The translations under genes and the position numbers were made by a program. 64,000 bases of DNA from Tectiglobus sp965247245 (GTDB lineage: Bacteria > Pseudomonadota > Alphaproteobacteria > Rhizobiales > Hyphomicrobiaceae). Below, piece after piece: positions 16,909 through 26,367 of this stretch. Positions within the stretch are counted from its first letter, which is position 1, and every line of letters starts with the position of its first letter. Below the pieces are notes generated by a model. That model was not told the DNA's origin. It did not search any database and saw nothing but the letters and a program-made list of their open reading frames with translations. The stretch lies in the NCBI GenBank assembly GCA_965247245.1, contig CBDFGV010000003.1:1-64000 (forward strand), read 5' to 3'.

Positions 16909-18954
16909 ATGACTAACCAGTCCCAGACGACGGATCCGTTGCTGCAACCGCTGCAGATCAAGCATGTGCAATTGCGTAACCGGATCATGAGTACCAGCCA
17001 TGCCTGTGGCCTCGAAGAGGGCGGTATGCCCAAGGATCGCTATCAGGCCTATCAGGAGGAGAAAGCCCGCGGTGGGATTGGACTGACAATGTTCGGTGGT
17101 TCTTCCAATGTCGACGTTGACTCGCCGTCAGTGTTTCAACAGCTCAACGTCGGCGTTGATGAGGTCATCCCTCACCTGGAGAAGCTTTCACAACGTGTCC
17201 ATGCCCAGGGCGCAGCACTCATGTGCCAGATCACGCATCTTGGTCGGCGGGGTGAGAGCAACAAGGGAGCTATGTTGCCGACCATCGCGCCATCAGTCAT
17301 TCGCGAGACATTGCATCGGAGCATCCCGAAAGAAATCGATCAAGCCGATATCAATCGCGTAGTTGCAGCCTTCGCAGCGGCAGCCAATCGATGCAAGGAC
17401 GGTGGTTTGGATGGGATTGAGACTTTGTCCGGTGCACACCTGATTGGTCAGTTCTTGTCCCCAGCAACTAACCATCGAACAGACGCTTATGGTGGCAGCC
17501 TGGAAAACCGCTGCCGCTTCGGTCTCGAGGTCTACGAAGCAATCCGAAAGGCTGTGGGTGACGACTTCCTCGTCGGCTTCCGCTTTGTTGTGGACGAAGG
17601 CCACGATGCCGGACTGAGCTTCCAAGAGTGCGTCGAAATCGCGAAGATCTTTCAAGCGACCGGCATGCTCGACTTCTTCAATGCTGTTTATGGGCGGATG
17701 GATACCCAAATCGGCTTGGCCATGGACAACATGCCAGGCATGGCTTCGCCGATCGGACCTTGGCTGCAGAAGGCGGCAGCCTTCAAAGAACAGATTGACT
17801 TACCTGTCTTCCATGCCGCCCGCATTACGGACATCGCAACAGCGCGCCATGCTGTTCGAGAAGGTCTCATTGATCTTGTGGGCATGACACGTGCCCAAAT
17901 TGCGGACCCGCATCTGGTTGAGAAAATCGCAGCGGGGGCAGAGGAGCGCGTGCGGCCCTGTGTGGGCTTCACGCATTGTATGAGTGAACTGCGTCCTGCC
18001 TGCCTCCACAATCCGGCAACGGGGCATGAGAATGTTCTAAGGCAAGTCATCCAACCGGCAAAACAACCAAGAAAAGTTGTCGTCGTAGGTGCTGGCCCAG
18101 CCGGGCTTGAAGCAGCACGCGTCTGCGGCGAGCGCGGTCACGAAGTCATCGTGTTTGAGGCGGCGCCTCGCGCAGGTGGTCAAGTGCTGCTTGCGGCGGA
18201 AGCGGACTGGCGCAAGGACATCATCGCAATCATTGATTGGCGTGTCGCGGAACTCGAGCGGTTAGGCGTAACCCTGCAGCTCAACCAATTTGCCGAAGCG
18301 AGCGATGTGCTCGGCGAGAATGCAGATCTCGTGATCGTCGCGACGGGAGGCACACCAAATCTGGAATGGTTGCCGGGCGCAGAGCACGTGACAAGTGCTT
18401 GGGATGTCCTGAGCGGCAGCGTCCCGCCTGATGAAGATGTCGTTGTGATCGATGGCACTGGTCGCCATACTGCGCTTACCGCCGCGCAATTCTGCAAGAA
18501 CAAGGGGGCCAGAGTTCAGTTTGCAACTATTGATGAGAGCCTTGCAACGGAACAAGCTTATGCCGAACGGGTAATCTGGCGGCGCTGGGTGCACGAGAGC
18601 AGGATCCCGGTCCACTTCGAAGAGCAGCTGAAAGAGGTCCGTCGTGATGGCAATAAGCTCTCGGCCGTGTTGCAAAACGAGTTGACTGGAGAAATCACGC
18701 AGCTCCCGGCAGGCCAGGTGATCTTCGATTACGGTACAATCCCGGCCGATGCGACCTATCACGACTTGCGTGATGCATCCGCAAACAACGGTGTCACCGA
18801 TCTCAATCGATTGGTCGCTGGTGCTGCACAGCACGAAGATAGTTCTGGGCGAGCCGTAGGTTCGTTTGAATTGCACCGGATCGGAGACGCTGTCTCAAGC
18901 AGAAACATTCACGCTGCCGTCCTTGATGCATTGCGCCTCTGCCAAGAGGCCTGA
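16909..18954 (+). CDS. OYE-type FMN/FAD oxidoreductase (demethylase-like)
   Basis: A 681-residue protein with an N-terminal FMN TIM barrel of the old yellow enzyme/trimethylamine dehydrogenase family (to about residue 350), a Cys cluster, and a C-terminal FAD/NAD domain beginning at VVVVGAGPAGLEAAR. The 4Fe-4S motif is altered: Cys351, Phe354 where a Cys is usual, Cys357 and Cys365. In my recollection a similar loss of the second Cys occurs in proteins annotated N-methylproline demethylase, so demethylation of a methylated amine or betaine is plausible. It lies 102 bases after hyuB in the same direction. Confidence 0.88.
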   Translation: MTNQSQTTDPLLQPLQIKHVQLRNRIMSTSHACGLEEGGMPKDRYQAYQEEKARGGIGLTMFGGSSNVDVDSPSVFQQLNVGVDEVIPHLEKLSQRVHAQGAALMCQITHLGRRGESNKGAMLPTIAPSVIRETLHRSIPKEIDQADINRVVAAFAAAANRCKDGGLDGIETLSGAHLIGQFLSPATNHRTDAYGGSLENRCRFGLEVYEAIRKAVGDDFLVGFRFVVDEGHDAGLSFQECVEIAKIFQATGMLDFFNAVYGRMDTQIGLAMDNMPGMASPIGPWLQKAAAFKEQIDLPVFHAARITDIATARHAVREGLIDLVGMTRAQIADPHLVEKIAAGAEERVRPCVGFTHCMSELRPACLHNPATGHENVLRQVIQPAKQPRKVVVVGAGPAGLEAARVCGERGHEVIVFEAAPRAGGQVLLAAEADWRKDIIAIIDWRVAELERLGVTLQLNQFAEASDVLGENADLVIVATGGTPNLEWLPGAEHVTSAWDVLSGSVPPDEDVVVIDGTGRHTALTAAQFCKNKGARVQFATIDESLATEQAYAERVIWRRWVHESRIPVHFEEQLKEVRRDGNKLSAVLQNELTGEITQLPAGQVIFDYGTIPADATYHDLRDASANNGVTDLNRLVAGAAQHEDSSGRAVGSFELHRIGDAVSSRNIHAAVLDALRLCQEA

Positions 18955-18960
18955 GTATTC

Positions 18961-20361
18961 TTATTCAGACTGACGGCGTGTGAGATGGACAAACCTAAGG
19001 GCCAAGAGACTGGCTGTGACGGTCAGGCCGACGGCCATGCCCCACCATAAGCCCTCGGCTTCCATGCCACCACGAAATGCAAGCCACCAGCCTCCGCCGA
19101 TGCCCAATACCCAGTAACCGAAAGCCGCCAGCCATAACGGTACCAAAGTGTCTTTCAATCCCCTCAGCATCAATGACGCGATAACCTGCAAGCCATCGAA
19201 TATCTGGAAGAATGCAGCGAGGATTAGAACCTTGCTGGCCAATGCCAGAACGGGGGCAAAGCCAGGATCATTGGGATCGAGGAACAGCTGAACGAGTGTT
19301 TCTGGAAACGAAAGCGGCACGACCGCCAAACAAATCAGCCACACAATACCAATAGCCATGGTCAGCAAGCCTGAGCGTCGCGCCTGAAGAATATTGTGGC
19401 GACCGGCTGCAAAAGCGACACGAACCATGCCTGCTTCTGCCAACCCCTGGGCCGATTTGAATGCAATGGCAACCCAGGCAATGATGACTTGATAGGTAGC
19501 CAGTGCGACCGGACCGAGCAGGCCGGAAAACAGCGAGACAGCGGTAAATAGCCCGGCTTCGAGCAAGACAATACCCGCGACAGGCAGTCCGAGTATCAGG
19601 ATCTCACGGCAAAGCTGAGCGTCAACTTTGAAGCGCCCTTTGAAGAATCCGTAACCGCGCAGGAATGGTGTGACGTAAATGTAGACGAGCAAGCTCGTGA
19701 CCATGAACAACGCAACAATCGTCTTGGCCCAGCCAGCCCCAGCAATCCCAATCTTGGGTAAGCCATAGTTGCCATGGATCAGGCCCTGACAAAGGAAGTA
19801 GTTGAGCACGACGGCTATGACCGTGATCCACATAATCGCAGCCGTTTTGGCGAGCGCAGCAACGAACATGCGCAGCACGAAAAAGCACAACATTGGCAGC
19901 AAGGAAAACGACACGGGTTGCAAATATGGCCCCATGCGATCAACCAAATCGCGCTCAAAGCCAGCCAGAGCCAGGACGTGATCGAGATGCCAAACAAGAA
20001 CCATTGCCGGCAGCGCGAGAAGTATCGCAACGAAAATGCCATGACGCGCGGCTTGGCCAACGCCGTGTTGATCGTCGGCACCGTTCGCTTGTGATACCAA
20101 TACCCCTACCACGGACAAAGTCCCGACGAGAACAATTTGAATCTGTGAGGCGAGATCGCCAGCAAGCCCGACAGCCGCCAGTTCTCGAAAGCCCAGCCGA
20201 CCAACGAGGGCCTTGGTCGTCAGAACCATCGAGTACTCTGCGAGGTAGGCCGCAACCAGCGGTCCCGCAATCCGCAACAGCAGGCTCGTCTCCTGCCGGT
20301 GTGGAATTGCAGTTGCTGGTTGCACACGTGCAGAGCTGGCGTGCTTAACGTTCTCGTGCAT
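18961..20361 (-). CDS. MATE family efflux transporter
   Basis: A 466-residue membrane protein with twelve predicted hydrophobic segments in two homologous halves, typical of NorM-type multidrug and toxic compound extrusion carriers driven by Na+ or H+. ATG at 20361 is chosen; an in-frame TTG at 20415 would add 18 residues without a better ribosome site. It follows the FMN glutamate-synthase-like gene by 74 bases on the same strand and may be co-expressed with it. It converges, 6 bases apart, with the flavin demethylase gene. The substrate is unknown. Confidence 0.9.
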   Translation of the reverse strand: MHENVKHASSARVQPATAIPHRQETSLLLRIAGPLVAAYLAEYSMVLTTKALVGRLGFRELAAVGLAGDLASQIQIVLVGTLSVVGVLVSQANGADDQHGVGQAARHGIFVAILLALPAMVLVWHLDHVLALAGFERDLVDRMGPYLQPVSFSLLPMLCFFVLRMFVAALAKTAAIMWITVIAVVLNYFLCQGLIHGNYGLPKIGIAGAGWAKTIVALFMVTSLLVYIYVTPFLRGYGFFKGRFKVDAQLCREILILGLPVAGIVLLEAGLFTAVSLFSGLLGPVALATYQVIIAWVAIAFKSAQGLAEAGMVRVAFAAGRHNILQARRSGLLTMAIGIVWLICLAVVPLSFPETLVQLFLDPNDPGFAPVLALASKVLILAAFFQIFDGLQVIASLMLRGLKDTLVPLWLAAFGYWVLGIGGGWWLAFRGGMEAEGLWWGMAVGLTVTASLLALRFVHLTRRQSE

Positions 20362-20435
20362 GACAACTGTGCCAAACGGTCTGGTTTGCCCCCAAACCGT
20401 CAGGACTGCACGCAATGGATCTCCAGGTCAATCCG

Positions 20436-22148
20436 TCAGGCGGTCGCTTTGCCGGTATCGCTGGTCTGAGAACTTGGGATTTCTGCGCGATTGGGCACAG
20501 CGGCGTCCCACCGCATGACGTGTACTGGCGGAGGCGCAAAGCTCTGCGAGCTGGCCATGGGCCACAACTCAGCGAAATAGTCGTCGTCAGTCCCTTCGAG
20601 CAACTCACCAGGAGCAAGTGTCGGAAACAACTCCGCAAATGTCGCGATACGCTCACCGGACATACGCCGCGATACGTGATGCGGCTGGATCTGACCCGGG
20701 TGTCTCAATCCCATGGCGGCAACCAGCTCAGCCAGAGCTTCCAACGTCGCACGATGGAAATGGAAGACGCGCTCCGCTTTGTTCGGGACCACGAGCGCGC
20801 GCTGTCGAAACCAGTCTTGCGTTGCAACGCCTGTGGGGCATTTGTCTGTATGGCAGTGTTGAGCCTGAATGCAACCAATCGAGAACATGAACCCGCGCGC
20901 AGCATTACACCAGTCGGCACCAAGCGCCATAACGCGCGCCATATCAAATGCAGAAGCAATCTTGCCTGATGCACCAAGCTTGATACGGCCGCGAAGGTTG
21001 ACGCCGATCAAAGCGCTATGGACGAAGGCCAGGCCCTCTCGCAATGGCATGCCCATATGATCCGTGAACTCGAGTGGCGCAGCACCTGTGCCGCCCTCCG
21101 CGCCGTCCACGACGATGTAGTCCGGCGTGATGCCTGTCTCGACCATTGCCTTGCAAATCGAGAGAAACTCGACAGGATGGCCGACACAGAGTTTGAGGCC
21201 GATCGGCTTGCCATCGGACAGCCGACGCAGGGTGTTCACGAACGACATCAATTCCAGGGGGGTCGAAAACTCGGGATGCCGCGCTGGAGAGACACAATCC
21301 TCATCCCGCGAAATCTCTCGCGCTTTGGCGATTTCAAGTGAGATTTTTGCCTTCGGAAGAACACCGCCGTGACCAGGTTTCGCTCCTTGTGACAGCTTTA
21401 CCTCGATCATTTTGACCTGATCCAGCGCTGCATTCTCCTGGAAACGCTCAGGGCTGAACCGCCCCTCTTGCGTGCGACAACCGAAATAACCGGAGCCGAT
21501 CTGCCAAATCAGGTGGCCACCATATTGTTTGTGATAGGTACTGATCCCACCCTCACCGGTCGTGTGTGCAAACTTACCTTTCTGAGCACCTTTGTTAAGC
21601 GCTAGAATGGCATTAGGGCTGAGCGCCCCGAAGCTCATACCCGAGATGTTGTAGACGGATGCAGAGTAAGGTCGTGTGCAATCAGGGCCACCAATGTTGA
21701 CCCGAAACGGTTCCTTCACGACGTTGGCCGGCACAGTCGAATGATGCAACCATTCGTAGGGCACTTGATAGACGTTATACTGAGTGCCGAATGGGCGCTT
21801 GTCCAGCTGGCGTTTGGAGCGTTGGTAGACAACGGCCCGCTTGTCGCGGCTGAAAGGCATACCGTCCTTATCATCTTCGAAGAAATACTGGCGCATTTCC
21901 GGGCGGATCTCTTCGAATAGAAAACGCAGCTGAGCGGCCAGCGGATAATTTCTCAGAATGGCATGGCGCCGCTGGAGAAGATCACGCAGTCCCCAGATCG
22001 AAAGAAAGCCAAAAATGCCGGTGGGGACAGCAAGCCATGCTACGTACTGAGGCAGCAAATAAGTGGCCACACCAAAGCCTGCAGCCAGTAAAAGCACGGC
22101 GGTTAGTGTGATGTAACGCGCTTCGAACGGTAGGAGAATAATCCGCAT
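20436..22148 (-). CDS. Membrane-anchored FMN glutamate synthase-like protein
   Basis: A 570-residue protein with two hydrophobic segments near the N terminus followed by the FMN barrel of ferredoxin-type glutamate synthase. GGISTYHKQ, KPGHGG and DGAEGGTGAAP are the FMN/2-oxoglutarate blocks, and CIQAQHCHTDKC provides the C-x5-C-x4-C ligands for a 3Fe-4S cluster. There is no glutaminase domain, so ammonia or a different amine donor must come from elsewhere. Such stand-alone proteins are often found near methylamine or amidase genes, but their reaction is not established. Downstream gene: the MATE exporter. Confidence 0.9.
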   Translation of the reverse strand: MRIILLPFEARYITLTAVLLLAAGFGVATYLLPQYVAWLAVPTGIFGFLSIWGLRDLLQRRHAILRNYPLAAQLRFLFEEIRPEMRQYFFEDDKDGMPFSRDKRAVVYQRSKRQLDKRPFGTQYNVYQVPYEWLHHSTVPANVVKEPFRVNIGGPDCTRPYSASVYNISGMSFGALSPNAILALNKGAQKGKFAHTTGEGGISTYHKQYGGHLIWQIGSGYFGCRTQEGRFSPERFQENAALDQVKMIEVKLSQGAKPGHGGVLPKAKISLEIAKAREISRDEDCVSPARHPEFSTPLELMSFVNTLRRLSDGKPIGLKLCVGHPVEFLSICKAMVETGITPDYIVVDGAEGGTGAAPLEFTDHMGMPLREGLAFVHSALIGVNLRGRIKLGASGKIASAFDMARVMALGADWCNAARGFMFSIGCIQAQHCHTDKCPTGVATQDWFRQRALVVPNKAERVFHFHRATLEALAELVAAMGLRHPGQIQPHHVSRRMSGERIATFAELFPTLAPGELLEGTDDDYFAELWPMASSQSFAPPPVHVMRWDAAVPNRAEIPSSQTSDTGKATA

Positions 22149-22257
22149 GACAATGGCCTCTATCGATGCAGTTTCACACGCTCAAAGATCGCAGAGCGCA
22201 TGATGATCATCAGCAATCGATAGCGGTTGTGCCTTGCGCGACCCTAACGTCGCGTCT

Positions 22258-22998
22258 CTACTGAGGCCGGAGCTTGGCCGGTAAGGAGGCCAACTCCAGT
22301 ATAAGCTTGCTGCGCACGGCCTGGGCGAATCGCGCCGGACTATCGACGGTCACAACAAAGCTTCCCGGTCCACCGATGATGCGCTGTGCAAACGCCTGCT
22401 CAAGGTTGTAGTTGACCGGGCGGCCGCCACAGTTTTCCGATCGGCACAGAATGGCGAGGCCGTTAATGATGATGCCGGCTTGCAGTGCTTTGCCGCGTGC
22501 TTCAGCGATAGGCATGCCACCCCAGTTGTTCGCGCTGTCGCCAGACAGGTCGATAACCTTGCGGTGCCCCTCATACTTGTTCTGATCGATCTGCCTGTGC
22601 GCCACCGCTAGGGCCTCTCCAATGGCATTGCTGCCGTAGGCCAATCGCTCCCTTGCGAACAGTGCTTTCGCAAAGGCCTCCGCCGTCGCTTTGCCTTGGA
22701 TGACCATCCACGGAACGACTGTCTTTTGGTGATATTCATCACCCCACTCAATGAACGTGACGGCAATCTTGCCGAGATCCCCTTTGCGGATGGCGGCAAT
22801 GACATCCGGGTGAGTCATCGCCGTGGCATAGCCTTGTCGCTGGAACTTAATTTCAGCATTGTCGATGGAGTTTGAGGCGTCCGCCAGCAAGACAAGCTCG
22901 ACATCGACGGCTTCCTTGGCTTGCAGTGAGAGGGGAGAAAAAATCAAGATTAGAAGGCAGGCTGTCGTCAGGAAGAACTTGGCAGGATCATTATGCAT
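22258..22998 (-). CDS. DUF1194 secreted protein (VWA-like)
   Basis: Starting at ATG 22998 gives a 246-residue protein with a clear signal peptide (hydrophobic core at about 9-24, cleavage near LQA-KE). The mature part opens with VDVELVLLADASNSID, a von Willebrand A-like MIDAS pattern (D-A-S-N-S), and continues with the DUF1194 pattern DLSGDSANNWGG. A function is not known for this family. It lies 109 bases upstream of the FMN glutamate-synthase gene on the same strand and diverges from the lyase gene at 23161. An upstream ATG at 23061 would place the signal peptide internally. Confidence 0.85.
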   Translation of the reverse strand: MHNDPAKFFLTTACLLILIFSPLSLQAKEAVDVELVLLADASNSIDNAEIKFQRQGYATAMTHPDVIAAIRKGDLGKIAVTFIEWGDEYHQKTVVPWMVIQGKATAEAFAKALFARERLAYGSNAIGEALAVAHRQIDQNKYEGHRKVIDLSGDSANNWGGMPIAEARGKALQAGIIINGLAILCRSENCGGRPVNYNLEQAFAQRIIGGPGSFVVTVDSPARFAQAVRSKLILELASLPAKLRPQ

Positions 22999-23160
22999 GA
23001 CGGCTCTATCCCTTTTCACAAATACTGAAGCAGCTTGACACGGGAGCAGTGCTTTCGCCAAGCGCCGCTATCGTTCGGCTCGGTGCTGCCTGAGTGACAA
23101 CGGCATGCGTTACCCGTTAGAAGTGTGCACAACACCATGCATCAATGTGTAGGAATTGCG

Positions 23161-24495
23161 ATGACGTTCTCTCATATGCACTCGGGACTTCTCGGCGACA
23201 GCGCACTGGAAGATCTCTTCAGTGATGCCTGTAACATCCGGCATATGTTGGTCTTTGAAGCAGCCATGGCGCGAGCGCAGGCGATCCACGGTGTCATCCC
23301 GCAAAGCGCTGCCGACAGGATCTCAGAGGTTGCTCGCGATTTGGTTATTGAACCGGCTGACCTGTTGGCCGCGACAACACGAGACAGCGTGCCCATACCG
23401 GAGTTTGTTCGTCGATTGCGTGAGGCTGTTGGTCCTGATGCAGGACCATTTGTTCATTGGGGAGCGACCTCACAGGACGTGACTGACACCAGCCTGGTAC
23501 TGCGTGTCCGCCAAGCGCTCGACATTATCGAGCAGCGATTGATCGGCCTGACCGGTCAACTCGCGGACATGGTGCAGGCGCACCGTGCCACAATCATGGT
23601 TGGGCGGACGCGCAACATGCAGGCAGCGCCCTTGACGTTCGGTGGGAAAGTGGCTGCCTGGCTGTCCGCTGTGCTTCGCCACATCGAACGTCTGCAGGAG
23701 TTGCGCCCACGTATCGAGACGTTGTCATTCTCCGGTGCCGTGGGAACCTTGTCAGTATTCGGCGATAAGGCCGATCTGGTGGCCGATGAGCTGGCCAAGG
23801 AATTGGGCCTCGCACGTGCCGATGTCGTGTGGCACACGCAACGCGACCGAATTGTAGAACTCGCCGGCCTATGCGCAAACATAACGGGATCGCTGGGCAA
23901 GATTGGGTCAGACTGCGCCAACCTCGCGTCAAGTGAAGTTGCTGAGATTGTCATCAGGGGCGGCGGAGGTTCGTCGACGATGCCCAACAAAGCCAATCCA
24001 GTTGCTGCCGAAGTGCTCATCACACTCGCGCGGTTCAACGCATCGTCGATTTCAGCAATCCATCAGGCTGCCATTCAAGAGCATGAGCGTGGCGGACCCG
24101 GATGGGCGTTGGAATGGATGACTTTACCTCAAATCATCGTTTCCTGTGGGGCCAGCCTTCGGACCGCGCAGAACCTGGTCGAGGCAATTGAGGTCCGGGT
24201 CGATCAAATGCGCACCAACATCGATGCGTCACTCGGCCTGCCATACGCTGAGGCAGCCTCGTTCATGCTCGCCCAGAAAATGCCCCGTCAGGAAGCCCAA
24301 GCCGTCTTAAAGCAGGCCTGCCAACAAGCTCTGGAAGAACAACGCCACCTGCGCGAAGTTCTCGCGGAACTGGCACCGCAGCTTGTTGACGTGCAGGGGC
24401 AACTCTTTCGCGATGACTGGATTGTTGCAAGCACGAGTTCAGCTATTGATCGGGTTCTCAGTAAGGCTGCCGAATTCAAGCTGACAGCCGGTTGA
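23161..24495 (+). CDS. Lyase of the PcaB/adenylosuccinate lyase family
   Basis: A 444-residue member of the fumarase/aspartase superfamily, closest to 3-carboxy-cis,cis-muconate cycloisomerase (PcaB). The signature GGSSTMPNKANP is intact, as are HWGATSQDVTDT and the substrate-binding GRTRNMQAAP block. No other protocatechuate genes are nearby, so muconate cycloisomerisation is doubtful; C-N cleavage as in argininosuccinate- or adenylosuccinate-lyase-like enzymes is an alternative that fits the nitrogen theme. ATG 23161 has AGGAA about 7 bases upstream; an earlier TTG/ATG at 23125 lacks support. Confidence 0.85.
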   Translation: MTFSHMHSGLLGDSALEDLFSDACNIRHMLVFEAAMARAQAIHGVIPQSAADRISEVARDLVIEPADLLAATTRDSVPIPEFVRRLREAVGPDAGPFVHWGATSQDVTDTSLVLRVRQALDIIEQRLIGLTGQLADMVQAHRATIMVGRTRNMQAAPLTFGGKVAAWLSAVLRHIERLQELRPRIETLSFSGAVGTLSVFGDKADLVADELAKELGLARADVVWHTQRDRIVELAGLCANITGSLGKIGSDCANLASSEVAEIVIRGGGGSSTMPNKANPVAAEVLITLARFNASSISAIHQAAIQEHERGGPGWALEWMTLPQIIVSCGASLRTAQNLVEAIEVRVDQMRTNIDASLGLPYAEAASFMLAQKMPRQEAQAVLKQACQQALEEQRHLREVLAELAPQLVDVQGQLFRDDWIVASTSSAIDRVLSKAAEFKLTAG

Positions 24496-24511
24496 GACAC
24501 CGATGGCTGGC

Positions 24512-26155
24512 TTATTCGGCGGCCTGCATCTTGACCGGTTCCAAGGCAGCGCGACCTCTGATCATGTCGGAGGCTTTCTCGGCAATCATCACGGTCGAAG
24601 CATTGAGATTGGCGGAAATCATCTTTGGCATCACCGATGCATCCACGACACGGAGGTTCTCCATCCCGTGCACGCGCAGGTCATGTCCAACCACTGACAA
24701 TGGATTGCTGGCTGGGCCCATACGGCACGTGCAGCCAGGGTGGAACGTGGTCTGACCACGACGCGTTCCAGCATCGAGGAACTCATCATCGGTTTGCACG
24801 TCGTCACCGGGATAGCATTCATAGTCGTAGTACGGCGCGAGCGGGTTGGACTTTAGCAGCGCCCGCGCCAATCGCATCCCGGCTATGAAAACGCGCCTGT
24901 CCAACTCTTCTGCCAGATAGTTGGTCTGAATGACTGGCGCTTCAAAGGGATCCGAGGTTCGAAGGCGAAGATAACCACGGCTTTCTGGTCGCTGCTGCCA
25001 AGACGGAACCGTCATCCCGGGTTCGTCTTCAAGTTTGCCCTTCACACCATCCATGTAGCTGGCCGGCGTGAAAGTCAGTTGCAAATCAGATCGCTCTGCC
25101 GTCACACCCGAATGCCAGAAACAGTAGACTAACGTTGGCGTCATCGCGAGAATGCCTTTCCGCGCGAAAGCATACTTGAGTGCCTCACCAGCAAGCGCAA
25201 ACCCACGCACCTTCTCGTTCATGGTGCTCGCGTTCTTGACGCGGACAACGGTCCGTGACGTGTAGTGGTCTTGTAGGCCCTCGCCCACTCCTTCCAGGTG
25301 GTGGACGACGGAGATGCCATGGCGATCGAGTTCAGCTTTGGGTCCTATGCCCGATAACAGCAAGAGTTGCGGCGAGTTATAGGCACCACCCGAAAGAATG
25401 ACTTCCCGTCGCGCACAGACGACGGTCTCTGTCCCGCCAGAACCACCTTTCTTGTAGCGCACGCCAGTTGCGCGCTTCCCGTCCAGTTCGAGTTTCGTGA
25501 CATGTGCCTCGGTTCGCACGTCGAGGTTTGAGCGCTGCATGGCGGGTCTCAGAAAGGCGCGCGCAACGCTCATGCGGCGGCCATTAAGGATAGCGCGCTG
25601 GGCGTAGTTGATCCCCTCTTGGTTCCCAGCGTTATAATCCGGGTTGATCGGAATCCCATGCTCCACGGCGCCCTGGATGAATGCATCGGCCAAAGGATGC
25701 CGCATATCAGCGTCTGTTATGGGGAGATAACCTTCGCGGCCGCGGTAGGCTTCATCCGCAGGCCCGACGCGCCGCTCCATACGCTTGAAGTAAGGCAGGA
25801 CGTCAGTGTAGGACCATCCCGGATTACCGACTTGCGCCCACTGATTGAAATCCTCAGCCTGACCCCGATTGATGATATGGCCGTTGATGGAACTTGATCC
25901 ACCGAGGGTTTTCCCTCGCGGGGAGTAAATCTTCCGTCCCTGGGTGTAGGGCCCGGGTTCCTGTTCGTAGCACCAGTTGATTGAGCGATCGTAGAAGGTC
26001 TTCATAAACCCCGCAGGGATATGGATCATCGGATTTGTGTCTGGTGGTCCGGCCTCTAGGACACATACGCTGACTGTTTCATCCTCGCTCAGTCTGCTGG
26101 CCAGAACGGACCCCGCTGAACCAGCTCCAATGATGACGTAGTCAAACGTATCCAT
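24512..26155 (-). CDS. GMC family FAD oxidoreductase
   Basis: A 547-residue glucose-methanol-choline oxidoreductase: FAD-binding YVIIGAGSAGSVLASRL at the N terminus, the GKTLGGSSSINGHI signature, and C-terminal HPGCTCRMG with the conserved active-site His, followed by NLNASTVMIAEKA. It resembles choline/alcohol dehydrogenases such as BetA or the polyethylene glycol dehydrogenases, oxidising an alcohol to an aldehyde. No betB or betI is beside it, so choline is not assured. ATG 26155 is the family-typical start; a start at 26182 adds nine residues. It converges with the lyase gene and diverges from the FAD oxidoreductase gene. Confidence 0.92.
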   Translation of the reverse strand: MDTFDYVIIGAGSAGSVLASRLSEDETVSVCVLEAGPPDTNPMIHIPAGFMKTFYDRSINWCYEQEPGPYTQGRKIYSPRGKTLGGSSSINGHIINRGQAEDFNQWAQVGNPGWSYTDVLPYFKRMERRVGPADEAYRGREGYLPITDADMRHPLADAFIQGAVEHGIPINPDYNAGNQEGINYAQRAILNGRRMSVARAFLRPAMQRSNLDVRTEAHVTKLELDGKRATGVRYKKGGSGGTETVVCARREVILSGGAYNSPQLLLLSGIGPKAELDRHGISVVHHLEGVGEGLQDHYTSRTVVRVKNASTMNEKVRGFALAGEALKYAFARKGILAMTPTLVYCFWHSGVTAERSDLQLTFTPASYMDGVKGKLEDEPGMTVPSWQQRPESRGYLRLRTSDPFEAPVIQTNYLAEELDRRVFIAGMRLARALLKSNPLAPYYDYECYPGDDVQTDDEFLDAGTRRGQTTFHPGCTCRMGPASNPLSVVGHDLRVHGMENLRVVDASVMPKMISANLNASTVMIAEKASDMIRGRAALEPVKMQAAE

Positions 26156-26367
26156 ACGAAGGCCTTGCCGAATTCCAGCCAATCAAAACGTGCGCTTCCG
26201 AGGACGAAGTAAATCGGCAATACTTTGGGCATTCAATGGCAGCTGTGAGCGAGTGGACATTCATCCAGTCATTGATGGCTGGAGGCAGTAAATTCCTCTA
26301 GGTTTAGTCAATCATAGTGATTTACGAGCCTGCAAATCTCGATCAAAGGCGAACCGGAGGACACGCA
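26156..26367. promoter_or_regulatory. Divergent promoter region with a partial dyad
   Basis: This 212-base gap separates two divergently transcribed flavoenzyme genes and holds no gene. CCAGTCATTGATGGCTGG at 26265-26282 is a partial dyad (14 of 18 positions symmetric) and could be an operator. No matching regulator gene is seen nearby, so this is a guess from position. Confidence 0.25.
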
